A stretch of 64,000 nucleotides of DNA from Micromonospora siamensis (GTDB lineage: Bacteria > Actinomycetota > Actinomycetes > Mycobacteriales > Micromonosporaceae). Under the pieces are notes generated by a model, which was not told the DNA's origin, ran no database searches, and saw only the letters and a list, made by a program, of their open reading frames with translations. A program made the position numbers and the translations under genes. Where the stretch lies: assembly GCF_900090305.1 (NCBI RefSeq), contig NZ_LT607751.1, positions 186,001 to 250,000 of the forward strand, written 5' to 3'. Positions 7,226 to 16,106 of the stretch are shown here, piece after piece. How positions within the stretch are numbered: position 1 is the stretch's first letter; every line of letters starts with the position of its first letter.

Positions 7226-8548
7226 ATGGAGACCACCAACCGGCCCGGTTGGCTCCTGGATTACCACCAGCACTACGAATGGGGCAGAACGGAGTCGGTC
7301 GGGCTCACCCTGGAGGATGGCCTCGTCGTACTGAGCGGCGCCGTCCACGACCCGACCGCCAACGTCAGCGAGGGCACCAACGAGTACAACTGGGCCTGGG
7401 TGAAGGTTGACCCGTTCAAGCTCGTAGAGGGCCTCGCCCTGGTCCAGGAGGGCCGGCAGTGGTCGTTCGAGCAGGCGACCATCGGGGCCGACTTCATCGA
7501 CGTCGGACAGGACGACAGCCACTCGCCAGGGGCAGCACGAGCCACCCTGTCCACCCGCCGCCGCGACCTGCTCCTGCTGGATGCCTACGAGGTGGCCTTT
7601 TCCGCGGAGTGGCAGGCGCGGACGGGCACGATCATGCCCGCCGGCGAGCTGGACCGTGCGTTCATCGGCACCCTACGACGACAGCCGGAGCGGCTGGCGG
7701 CCCTCGAGAAGGTCGGGTTCCAGCGAACCGTCCTGGCGCTCCTGAACGAGGCGAATGCCACCGCCGTAAAGCTCGACCAGCTGGGGGATGACGGCGGCCT
7801 CTGGCTGGTACGACCGGCGGGAGGCGAGGCGGCAGCGATGCTGCTGTCGATCGACCCGCACGCCGACGGGTCGGTGGGTATCGAGGTGGTCGACCGGATC
7901 AACGGCATCCGAGACAGATCGCTCGTCTCGAAGGCCGCGATCGTCACCCGCTCAACGTTCCGCAGCGACGTCCACAGGGCCTACGGCGCCCTGACCCGAC
8001 GGATGGAGCTGGTCGACTACGACCGCCTCGCCGGGATGCTCGCCGACGCCGGCTGGGTTTGCCGTACACCGGGTTACCTCGTCTGCCCGACCCGGCAGAG
8101 GCCGGATCACCGCGTCTTCATCTCCTACAGCTGGGAGCAGTGCGAATTCGCGGTATGGCTCTACAACCAGCTGCACGGCTGGCAGTACGACTGCTTCCTG
8201 GACAGGGTCGACCTGAGCCCGGGTGACGTCATCCTGTCGGCAGTCAAGCAGGCGCTGGACGGCGTCGATGCGGTGATCCTCTGCTGCTCCGAAGCGGCCC
8301 TGTCGAGCCGCTGGGTGCAGGCAGAGATCGACTACTGCCTGGAACGAGAGCGCCGAACCGGTCGGCGGCTGCTGATCCCCGCCCTGTTACCCGGCACCGA
8401 GATGAGGGACGTCCAGCGGGCGCTGGGGGAAGACCGGCTGGTTGCCGACTTCCGTGGTTGGCGTCCCGCGGTACGGGAGCACGGACCGCTGGAGCAGTTG
8501 CGCGAGGCGGTCGAACGGCTGTGGGCCCCGGGGCGGCCGGAAGGCTGA
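7226..8548 (+). CDS. TIR-domain protein with an N-terminal degenerate Mrr-like nuclease domain
   Basis: 440 residues, start set by GGAGGGG upstream. Residues of about 296-415 are a bacterial TIR domain (VFISYSWEQCEFAVWLYNQL, DRVDLSPGDVILSAV, ILCCSEAALSSRWVQAEI) with the NADase-type catalytic Glu at 367. Residues of about 140-280 resemble a restriction-endonuclase-like (Mrr_cat) domain: LRRQPERLAALEKVGFQRTV, DDGGLWLV, AAIVTRSTF and MELVDYDRLAGMLADAGW. The Mrr catalytic Asp (GGxD) and the (E/Q)xK strand are replaced by GGLW and LLSIDPH, so cleavage is unlikely and DNA or ligand sensing is more plausible. Residues 1-135 match nothing I know. Infection-triggered NAD depletion is inferred from known TIR systems. 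It is followed by a second TIR-like gene and a tRNA. Confidence 0.82.
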   Translation: METTNRPGWLLDYHQHYEWGRTESVGLTLEDGLVVLSGAVHDPTANVSEGTNEYNWAWVKVDPFKLVEGLALVQEGRQWSFEQATIGADFIDVGQDDSHSPGAARATLSTRRRDLLLLDAYEVAFSAEWQARTGTIMPAGELDRAFIGTLRRQPERLAALEKVGFQRTVLALLNEANATAVKLDQLGDDGGLWLVRPAGGEAAAMLLSIDPHADGSVGIEVVDRINGIRDRSLVSKAAIVTRSTFRSDVHRAYGALTRRMELVDYDRLAGMLADAGWVCRTPGYLVCPTRQRPDHRVFISYSWEQCEFAVWLYNQLHGWQYDCFLDRVDLSPGDVILSAVKQALDGVDAVILCCSEAALSSRWVQAEIDYCLERERRTGRRLLIPALLPGTEMRDVQRALGEDRLVADFRGWRPAVREHGPLEQLREAVERLWAPGRPEG

Positions 8549-8613
8549 ACGGGGACCACCACGCGGGGCGTAACGTACCCGCCATCATGCTGCCGGCATC
8601 GATGGAGGGGATC

Positions 8614-9183
8614 ATGAACGGCACCCCCAGGCAGACCTTCAAGACGTCGGTGTTCCTGAGCTATCCGAAGCCGTGTAGGGAACAGCAGCAGGGTTTCATC
8701 GACCGGTTGTGTGGCTACCTGGACGAGCGTGGATTCGCGGCCCGCACCCTCGGAGTGACCGATTACGACATGGACGCCCCGCTCAAGGCGATCCGCAGAC
8801 TGATGCGTGAGTCGAACGGGCTGATCACGGTCGCGTTCCGCCGGACGTACGTCGACCACGCGGTCGCAAACTATCTGACGGACGTGACCGGCCGACGGAG
8901 TTACGACCTGAGCGACGTCTGGCTGACGAGCCCATGGGCGCACATCGAGCCGGCGATGGCGTACCAGCTGGGGCTGCCGATCCTGATCCTCAGGGAAAGC
9001 AAGGTCGTTGCCGATGGCCTGCTGGAGCGTGGCGTCGTCGGGACGTACATGCCCGAGTTCGATGTCGAGGACCCGACCGAGGAGTATCTGGCGTCGCCCG
9101 AGTGGCGGCAGCTCATCGGGCAGTGGGAAGCCCAGGTTCGCACGGTGGTCGACCGCAAGGGCGACCCTCCGCAGCTCTACTGA
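8614..9183 (+). CDS. TIR-like / nucleoside-deoxyribosyltransferase-fold protein, partner of the upstream TIR gene
   Basis: 189 residues. The start is VFLSYPKPCREQQQGFIDRL, with TLGVTDYDMDAPLKAIRRLM in the middle and SPWAHIEPAMAYQLGLPILI later. The Glu at 112 in HIEPAMAY sits where TIR and deoxyribosyltransferase-fold enzymes carry their catalytic Glu. It is shorter and of a different subfamily from the upstream TIR. The ATG at 8614 has GGAGGGG directly upstream, and in-frame ATGs at 8587 and 8602 lack one. The gap to the upstream gene is 65 bp on the same strand, so they probably form an operon. Possible roles are signal-nucleotide synthesis or NAD hydrolysis. Neither can be proved from sequence. 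Confidence 0.7.
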   Translation: MNGTPRQTFKTSVFLSYPKPCREQQQGFIDRLCGYLDERGFAARTLGVTDYDMDAPLKAIRRLMRESNGLITVAFRRTYVDHAVANYLTDVTGRRSYDLSDVWLTSPWAHIEPAMAYQLGLPILILRESKVVADGLLERGVVGTYMPEFDVEDPTEEYLASPEWRQLIGQWEAQVRTVVDRKGDPPQLY

Positions 9184-9234
9184 TCCGGCTGTCCCCTCCG
9201 ATGGGAGCGGCCGCCGCGAAATGCCTGATGGAAT

Positions 9235-9311
9235 TGGAGCCCCCGGCCGGGATCGAACCGGCGACATCTCGCTTACAAGGCGAGTGCTCTGGCCAGCTGA
9301 GCTACAGGGGC
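9235..9311 (-). tRNA. tRNA-Thr (anticodon UGU)
   Basis: On the minus strand the cloverleaf begins GCCCCTG at 9311 and ends with an encoded CCA at 9235. The acceptor stem pairs GCCCCTG with CGGGGGC. The anticodon arm is CTCGC-CTTGTAA-GCGAG, giving anticodon TGT (codon ACA), and the T-loop GGTTCGATCCC is intact. A TATGCT hexamer about 16 nt upstream (9327-9332) may be its -10. Its 3' end faces the two TIR genes, the side on which tRNA-targeted elements insert. Confidence 0.95.
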
Positions 9312-9640
9312 GCATGTGTCGACGTCAGCATAGCGACCGCGGCCCGAAAATCACGCTCGGCAGGCCCCCGGAGCACCGCAAACGTCGATTCCTCGCGACG
9401 AGTGGCGCGCGGCGGGAGGGATTGATGCCCGCCCGTGCCCGACTGACCGGTATGCGTATGCCGCCCGTCCCATCCCTTGTCTCTCGTCTTGGCAGTACGG
9501 GTGAACCGCACTACCGTGCAGTGACACGGACGACACCGCGGCCTGCCCGAGGAGCCGTCCGTGGGCTGGCACCTTCGGTGCCGGCCGCTCCTTCACTCGG
9601 ATCGTCCGGCACGTTCCTGCCGGTGAAAGGAAGCACCGTC
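9312..9640. other. Intergenic region, no gene seen
   Basis: About 330 bp between the tRNA and the ABC ATPase gene. Short open frames here have no ribosome binding site or family resemblance. TACCGT at about 9512-9517 on the plus strand is a possible -10 for the downstream gene. No repeat or terminator of note. Confidence 0.4.
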
Positions 9641-10732
<1,092 letters not shown>

Positions 10733-10746
10733 CGTAGCAACACCTG

Positions 10747-10780
10747 AAAGGGGCGGTCCGCTTCGGCGGGCCGCCCCTTT
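10747..10780 (+). terminator. Intrinsic-type terminator after msiK
   Basis: AAAGGGGCGG at 10747-10756 pairs perfectly with CCGCCCCTTT at 10771-10780 around a 14-nt loop, 14 bp after the stop codon. Confidence 0.8.
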
Positions 10781-10886
10781 CCGTCGTACCCGGGTATGAC
10801 GCCGGAGCCGGCTTTCCGGGGTGATGCCGCGCAGCCCGTCGTCGTCCTACCGTTCCGGCACGCCACGTCGAGACCGGGGAGCCACG

Positions 10887-11294
10887 ATGACGACGGATGC
10901 CACCCGTACCCCTTTCGGAACCGACGGCGCCCGGGCGGCGCGGACCCGGCGGGTGGTCGCGACCGCAGGTCGGAACCTCGGGTACGCCGCGACCCTGCTG
11001 CCCGTCGCGCTCACCGCGCTCGCCGGCCGGCACCACGGTGCCGCCACGCGGTGGTGGCGGTTGCGCGCGTGGCTCACCCGGGACACGGAGTCGGCACGAC
11101 GCGAGCCGGGCCGTTGGGCCGTCACCGGGCACGCCCTGGCCAGTCTGCTGCTCGGCGCGGCGGCCCTGGTCCCGCTCGGGGTGGTGCTGCTCATGCTGCT
11201 GCGCGGCGTGCTCTACGGGGTGGTCGATCCCGGTCACGGTAGCGATCGCGCTGGCCGGGCGCTGCTCGTGGTCGCCTGGACCCGGCAGATCTGA
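10887..11294 (+). CDS. Small hypothetical membrane protein, weakly like a histidine-kinase sensor segment
   Basis: 135 residues. The segment LGYAATLLPVALTALAG and a longer one, ALASLLLGAAALVPLGVVLL continuing to about 110, are hydrophobic, with a basic region between them (RWWRLRAWLTRDTESARREP). The pattern faintly recalls the N-terminal putative-sensor region found ahead of some actinobacterial histidine kinases, but no kinase follows. The ATG at 10887 has GGGGAGCC just upstream. Function unknown. Confidence 0.55.
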   Translation: MTTDATRTPFGTDGARAARTRRVVATAGRNLGYAATLLPVALTALAGRHHGAATRWWRLRAWLTRDTESARREPGRWAVTGHALASLLLGAAALVPLGVVLLMLLRGVLYGVVDPGHGSDRAGRALLVVAWTRQI

Positions 11295-11299
11295 CGCGC

Positions 11300-11332
11300 G
11301 ACGGGCCGCCCCCATGCTGGGGACGGCCCGTC
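11300..11332. terminator. Bidirectional hairpin between convergent genes
   Basis: GACGGGCCGCCCCC (11300-11313) and GGGGACGGCCCGTC (11319-11332) form a 14-position stem with one mismatch and a 5-nt loop between the membrane-protein gene and rlmB. Confidence 0.8.
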
Positions 11333-11352
11333 GGCGACGTGCGGTGCGGAGG

Positions 11353-12480
11353 TCAGGCCTCCACGGAGCGGCGGCGGGCCACCTCGGCCAGGGTGACCGC
11401 GGCGGCGACGCTGGCGTTGAGCGACTCGACGTCGGAGATCATCGGGATGCTCACGGTCAGGTCGCAGGTCTCGCCGACCAGGCGGGACAGGCCTCGGCCC
11501 TCCGAGCCGACCACCACGACCAGCGGACCGACGGCGGCCTCCAGGTCGTACAGGTCGGTGTCGCCGTCGGCGTCCAGGCCGACCACCACGAAGCCGGCGT
11601 CCTTGCAGGCCTTCAGCGACCGGGTCAGGTTGGTGACCTGGGCGACCGGCACCCGCGCGGCCGCGCCGGCGCTGGTCCGCCAGGCGGTCGCGGTGATCCC
11701 CGCCGCCCGCCGCTCGGGTACGAAGACACCCTGCGCGCCGAAGGCGGCGGCCGACCGGATGACCGCGCCGAGGTTGCGCGGGTCGGTGACCCCGTCCAGC
11801 GCCACCAGCAGCGGAGCGGCCTGCTCCAGCGCGGAGGCGACCAGGTCGTCGAACGGCTCGTACGCGAACGGCGGCACCTGGAGGCCGACGCCCTGGTGCA
11901 GCACCCCGCCGGTCATCCGGTCCAGCTCGGCCCGGCTGATCTCCAGGTTGGCGATGCCCCGGTCGGCGGCGGTCCGGATGATCTCCTTGACCCGGTCGTC
12001 CATGTCGATGCCCTGCGCCGTGTAGAGCGCGGTGGCCGGCACCTGGGCGCGCAGCGACTCCAGTACCGGGTTGCGGCCGACCAGCAGCTCCGGGCTGTCC
12101 TTCGACGGGTTGGACTTGCGGCCCGGGGCGACCCGGGGCCCGCCCCGGCCGGTCGGCTTGCCGCCCCGGCCGCCCGTGGCGCCGCGGGCCGGGCCGACGC
12201 CCTTGGTGCCCCTGCCCCAGGTGGTGTCCTTGGTGCCCGGCTGGCCGATCTTCGGGGCGCGCCCCTCCTCGGCCGCCGCCCGGCGCTCCTTGTCCTGCTT
12301 CCAGGCGGTGCGCTGGGGCAGCTTCTCGGTGCCCGAGTACGCCTTGTGCCAGGGGCGCTCGTCGGCGGGGAGGGTCTTGCCCCGGCCGGCGAGGGAGTCC
12401 TTGTTCTTGCCTCCGGAGCCCTTCGGGGCGCCTGCCTTCGACGTCAGTCGCCGGCCACGGCGCTGCGAGTTGCCGGCCAT
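11353..12480 (-). CDS. rlmB: 23S rRNA (guanosine-2'-O-)-methyltransferase RlmB / TrmH family, with long basic N-terminal extension
   Basis: 375 residues. The SpoU/TrmH knot domain fills the C-terminal half: [20 protein letters not shown] (motif 1), [20 protein letters not shown] (motif 2) and [20 protein letters not shown] (motif 3). A substrate-binding domain starts at about 134 ([14 protein letters not shown]). The first 130 residues or so are rich in Lys, Arg and Gly with no fold, unlike the 240-250 residue E. coli enzyme. Such extensions probably help rRNA binding. The start overlaps the cysS stop as TGATG, so the pair is an operon, a common actinobacterial order. Confidence 0.9.
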   Translation of the reverse strand: MAGNSQRRGRRLTSKAGAPKGSGGKNKDSLAGRGKTLPADERPWHKAYSGTEKLPQRTAWKQDKERRAAAEEGRAPKIGQPGTKDTTWGRGTKGVGPARGATGGRGGKPTGRGGPRVAPGRKSNPSKDSPELLVGRNPVLESLRAQVPATALYTAQGIDMDDRVKEIIRTAADRGIANLEISRAELDRMTGGVLHQGVGLQVPPFAYEPFDDLVASALEQAAPLLVALDGVTDPRNLGAVIRSAAAFGAQGVFVPERRAAGITATAWRTSAGAAARVPVAQVTNLTRSLKACKDAGFVVVGLDADGDTDLYDLEAAVGPLVVVVGSEGRGLSRLVGETCDLTVSIPMISDVESLNASVAAAVTLAEVARRRSVEA

Positions 12481-13895
12481 CAGTCCTGCTCTCCAATAGT
12501 CCAACGGGGGCCCTGGGGGGTGTCCTCGACGACCACGCCGGCCTGCTTGAGCTGGTCGCGGACGGCGTCGGCGGCGGCCCAGTCCTTGCGGCCGCGGGCC
12601 TGGGCGCGCTGCTCCAGGGCCAGCGCGACCAGTGAGTCCACCACGCCGCGCAGGTCGTCCGCGCGGCCCCCGCCGGTCCAGGCGGGGTCGAGGGGGTCGA
12701 CGCCGAGGATATCCAGCATCGCCCGGGTGGCGGCCAGGGTGGTGCGGACGGTCACATCGTCGCCGGCGGCCAGCGCGGTGTTGCCGTCCCGGACCGCCTC
12801 GTGCAGCACGGCGAGGGCGGCGGAGGTGTTCAGGTCGTCGTCCATCGCGGCGACGAAGCCGGCCGGCAGCTCGCCGAGCTGCCCGGCACCGACCCGCTCG
12901 ACGGCCCGCTGCACGAAGCCCTCGATCCGCCGGTACGCCACCGCCGCCTCGCGGAGCGCGTCCTCCGAGTAGTCGATCCGGGAACGGTAGTGCGCGGCGG
13001 CGTAGTAGTAGCGCAGCTCCACCGGCCGGACGCCCAGCTCGGCGACGTACGCCAGGTCGAGCGCGTTCCCCGCCGACTTGCCCATCTTGGCGCCGGCGAT
13101 GCTCAACAGCCCGTGGTGCACCCAGTAACGGGCGAACGGCAGGCCCGCCGCCTGGGACTGGGCGATCTCGTTCTCGTGGTGCGGGAAGGTCAGGTCCAGC
13201 CCACCGCCGTGGATGTCGAACTCGGGGCCCAGGTAACGCCAGCACATCGCCGAGCACTCGATGTGCCAGCCCGGCCGGCCCCGCCCCCACGGCGACGGCC
13301 AGTACGCGTCGGCCGGCTCGTCGGGCTTCGCGCCCTTCCACAGGGCGAAGTCGCGCGGGTCCCGCTTGCCGCGGTCGGGGGTGTCCCCGGCGGGCAGCAT
13401 GTCCTCGGGCACCTGCCCGGACAGCGAGCCGTACGCCGGCCAGGAGGCCACGTCGAAGTAGACGTCGCCGGACCCGTCGGTCGCCGGATAGGCGTGCCCG
13501 GTCTCGATCAGCGTGGCGATCAGCTCGTGCATCTCCGGGACGTGCCCGGTGGCGCGTGGCTCGTACGTCGGCGGCAGCACGTTCAGCGCGCGGTACGACT
13601 GCGCCAGGATCAGCTCGTTGGCGTACGCGATCGACCAGAACGGGCGGCCCTGCTCCTGCGCCTTGACCAGGATCTTGTCGTCGATGTCGGTGAGGTTGCG
13701 GATGAACCGCACCTCGAAGCCGTTGGCGAGCAGCCAGCGCCGCAGGACGTCGTAGTTGACGCCCGAACGAAGGTGACCGATGTGCGGCGGTGCCTGCAGG
13801 GTGAGACCACACAGGTAGACCCCCACCTTGCTGGCTTCCCGCGGGACGAAGTCCCGCACCGATCGGGTGGCGGTGTCGTACAGGCGTAGCGTCAC
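12480..13895 (-). CDS. cysS: Cysteinyl-tRNA synthetase
   Basis: 471 residues, class Ia synthetase. The zinc and active-site residues are Cys29, Cys214, His239 and Glu243 (YLCGLT, HIECSAM, PHHENE), and the HIGH motif is at 38-41. The second signature reads KMGKS at 270-274 instead of KMSKS. The C-terminal DALR helix region and a short tail are present. The N-terminus and length fit CysS rather than the mycothiol ligase MshC. The GTG at 13895 lies 6 nt after TACCCT with no Shine-Dalgarno, suggesting a leaderless message. It is divergent from the IclR gene and translationally coupled to rlmB. Confidence 0.93.
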   Translation of the reverse strand: MTLRLYDTATRSVRDFVPREASKVGVYLCGLTLQAPPHIGHLRSGVNYDVLRRWLLANGFEVRFIRNLTDIDDKILVKAQEQGRPFWSIAYANELILAQSYRALNVLPPTYEPRATGHVPEMHELIATLIETGHAYPATDGSGDVYFDVASWPAYGSLSGQVPEDMLPAGDTPDRGKRDPRDFALWKGAKPDEPADAYWPSPWGRGRPGWHIECSAMCWRYLGPEFDIHGGGLDLTFPHHENEIAQSQAAGLPFARYWVHHGLLSIAGAKMGKSAGNALDLAYVAELGVRPVELRYYYAAAHYRSRIDYSEDALREAAVAYRRIEGFVQRAVERVGAGQLGELPAGFVAAMDDDLNTSAALAVLHEAVRDGNTALAAGDDVTVRTTLAATRAMLDILGVDPLDPAWTGGGRADDLRGVVDSLVALALEQRAQARGRKDWAAADAVRDQLKQAGVVVEDTPQGPRWTIGEQD

Positions 13896-13958
13896 CTCAC
13901 AAGGGTAGCCGTCCGTAGTTTTCCCGGTCTCCCGGAGCCGGGTCGTACGCTGCGTGCT

Positions 13959-14648
13959 GTGGACATGTCGGCACGTACGGGTGAGCAGGTCCCCGGGGCG
14001 CGGCAACCGGTGGCCCGCGGCGGGGAGACGTCGCAGACCCTGGACCGCGGGCTGCGGCTGCTGCACCTCGTCGCGGACGCGCCCGGTGGGCTCACCGTCA
14101 CCGAGGCCGCCAACCGGCTCGGCATCGGCCGGGCGGCCGTCTACCGGCTGGTCGGCGCGCTGGCCGGGCACGGGATGCTGCGCCGCGACTCCGACGGTCG
14201 GCTGCGGCTGGGCGCCGGCGTGCTGCACCTGGCCCGGCGGGCCCAACCGCTGCTCGCCGAGGGGGCCCTGCCGGCGCTGCGTGACCTCGCCGAGGTGGCC
14301 GGCGCCACCGCCCACCTGACCGTGGTCGAGGGCGGCGAGGGGGTGGCCCTGGCCGTGGTGGAGCCGAGCTGGACGTCGTTCCACGTGGCGTACCGGACCG
14401 GTGCCCGGCACCCGCTGGGGCGGGGGGCCGCCGGGCGGGCCATCCTCGCCGGGCGGGCGGGGGCCGCCGGCCCGGTCGCCACCAGCGGCGAGCTCCAGTC
14501 CGGGGCGTACGGGGTGGCCGCGCCGGTGCTCGGGGTGCCGGGGCTGGAGGCGAGCGTGGGGGTGGTGGCGCTGGCCCCGCTCGACGTCGGGACGGTGGGT
14601 GCCCAGGTGCTGGCCGCCGCGACCGCCATCGCCGAGGCCCTCGGCTAG
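13959..14648 (+). CDS. IclR-family transcriptional regulator
   Basis: About 229 residues. The N-terminal winged helix runs from SQTLDRGLRLLHLVADAPGG through LTVTEAANRLGIGRAAVYRL to the wing, and the C-terminal part is the IclR effector domain, shorter than usual. A TACGCT hexamer ends 7 nt before GTG 13959, supporting a leaderless start there. ATG 13965 is the alternative. It is divergent from cysS with only 63 bp between, but that may be simple adjacency. Effector unknown. Confidence 0.82.
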   Translation: MDMSARTGEQVPGARQPVARGGETSQTLDRGLRLLHLVADAPGGLTVTEAANRLGIGRAAVYRLVGALAGHGMLRRDSDGRLRLGAGVLHLARRAQPLLAEGALPALRDLAEVAGATAHLTVVEGGEGVALAVVEPSWTSFHVAYRTGARHPLGRGAAGRAILAGRAGAAGPVATSGELQSGAYGVAAPVLGVPGLEASVGVVALAPLDVGTVGAQVLAAATAIAEALG

Positions 14649-14756
14649 CACAGATATCGACGCGAGGGGAGGTTTTCCACAGCGCCGCGGCACCGGCGCC
14701 GGCCCGGTTGTCCACAGGGGTTACCGGGGCGCCCCGGCAGCGGTGAGGCTGGCCCC

Positions 14757-15728
14757 ATGCCTCCTGTCGCACACCGACCAGCCGACCTGAAGGGACAGGT
14801 CTTCCGGGGATCCGACGTGGTCCGCCGGGGCCTGCTCACCGTCCACCAGCTCCGCAGTTCCGCCTGGGCCCGTCTCCACCACGACGTGTACGCCGACGCC
14901 CGGCTGGAACGCGACCACGGGCTCGCCTGCCGTGCCGTCGCGCTACGGCTCCCACCGGGAGTCCCGATCGCCGGCCCGTCGGCCGCCTTCCTGCACGGCG
15001 TCGAGCACGCCGCCGGCTTCGACGACGACGTGCACGTCAGCGCGGCGTACGGCAGTCCGCTCCGCAGCCGACGCGGCCTGCGCGTGCACACCTCGCTGCG
15101 CCAGCCCTCACCCGCCCTCGCCGGCGCCACCCGGGTTTCCGTGGCAGGCGCGTCGCCGTCCACCGACCAGGTGCTGCCGGCCCGGCCTCCGGAACTGTCC
15201 GCACCCGCACGGTCCGCTCCGGCGCTGGCCGCGTGGGAGACGGCGGCGTGGTTGGAACCGGTCCGGGCCGTCAGCATCGTGGACGCCCTGTTGGCTCGGG
15301 GACTGACCAGCCGCGACGGGCTCGCGGACGCGGCGGAGCAGAACATCGACCGGCCCGGCGCCTCCCGTGCCCGGTGGGTGTTCGACCTGGCCGATCCGGG
15401 CGCCCGGTCCCCTGCCGAGTCGCAGCTGCGGGTGCGGTTGGTGCTCGCCGGGCTGCCCCGCCCCGTCGCCCGGCATCCGGTCCGGTTGCCCGCCGGTGCC
15501 GTCCTGCACCCCGACCTGGCCTGGCCGGAGCTGCGGGTCGCCGTCGAGTACGACGGGCACCGGCACAGCGACCCGGACCAACCGCACCGGGACCGACGAC
15601 GGCTCGACCCGCTGGTGGGAGCCGGCTGGCTCGTGCTGCACGTGACCAGCCGTCGGCTGCGCCAGGACTTCCCGGCGGTCGTCCAGGAGGTGCGTGCCGC
15701 ACTGCTCTCCCGAGGCTGGCGGCCATGA
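14757..15728 (+). CDS. AbiEi-like N-terminal / DUF559 (PD-(D/E)XK-like) protein
   Basis: 323 residues. The N-terminal part (VFRGSDVVRRGLLTVHQLRS) resembles the winged-helix domain found in type IV AbiEi antitoxin-like proteins. The C-terminal 100 residues (AESQLRVRLVLAGLPRPVAR, LHPDLAWPELRVAVEYDGHR, RDRRRLDPLVGAGWLVLHVT) match DUF559/Vsr-like nuclease folds with the Asp/Glu residues retained. Such proteins are common in actinobacteria, often many per genome, with unproven function. No AbiEii-type toxin gene is adjacent. A direct repeat starts at its stop codon. Confidence 0.68.
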   Translation: MPPVAHRPADLKGQVFRGSDVVRRGLLTVHQLRSSAWARLHHDVYADARLERDHGLACRAVALRLPPGVPIAGPSAAFLHGVEHAAGFDDDVHVSAAYGSPLRSRRGLRVHTSLRQPSPALAGATRVSVAGASPSTDQVLPARPPELSAPARSAPALAAWETAAWLEPVRAVSIVDALLARGLTSRDGLADAAEQNIDRPGASRARWVFDLADPGARSPAESQLRVRLVLAGLPRPVARHPVRLPAGAVLHPDLAWPELRVAVEYDGHRHSDPDQPHRDRRRLDPLVGAGWLVLHVTSRRLRQDFPAVVQEVRAALLSRGWRP

Positions 15729-15789
15729 CCGGGGCAGGCGTCCATGACCAGGGACCGGCCGCCATGACCGGGGGCAGGCGTCCATGACC
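15722..15789. repeat. Two near-identical direct repeats of about 28 bp at a gene end
   Basis: GCCATGACCGGGGCAGGCGT plus CCATGACC at 15722-15749 recurs at 15761-15789 with one extra G. The first copy overlaps the stop codon of the DUF559 gene. The ATGACC core therefore occurs four times in 68 bp. It may be slippage-prone coding debris or a binding array. Confidence 0.6.
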
Positions 15790-15845
15790 GCGTTCCCGGT
15801 CGCCGATCCAGCGGGCCGGCCCATGATCCTCGCCCCTACACACGG

Positions 15846-15887
15846 CCGGAGGAGGCGACTGCCCGGGCCGGCAGTCGCCCCCTCCGG
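15846..15887 (+). terminator. Hairpin terminator after the DUF559 gene
   Basis: CCGGAGGAGGCGACTGCC (15846-15863) pairs with GGCAGTCGCCCCCTCCGG (15870-15887) apart from a small internal mismatch. The stretch after it to 16106 is somewhat less GC-rich and holds nothing I can identify. Confidence 0.75.
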
Positions 15888-16106
15888 GGCATGGGTGCCA
15901 TGTGACCCTTCGTAGCCAGACAACTCCGGGGAACTCGCGAGCGCCAGGGACTTTCGTCATCACACCGCTGCTGAGCTGGAGAAATTCCATAACCCCCGAA
16001 GCGGACAGGACAGCCGTGCGAATCACGCTCCGCGAGAATCGCAACCTCAGGAAGCCTGGGCGCCAGACGGAGCGCCGGGCCGCCGGAGCCGCCGTCGGCA
16101 ATCGGG

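Noticed and set aside
7100..9311. att-site duplicate of the tRNA-Thr 3' end left of the TIR genes
   Set aside because: I found no repeat of the tRNA end sequence in the left 9 kb, and no integrase gene is present.
12480..13895. MshC (mycothiol cysteine ligase) instead of CysS
   Set aside because: The N-terminus, length with C-terminal tail and coupling to rlmB fit CysS.
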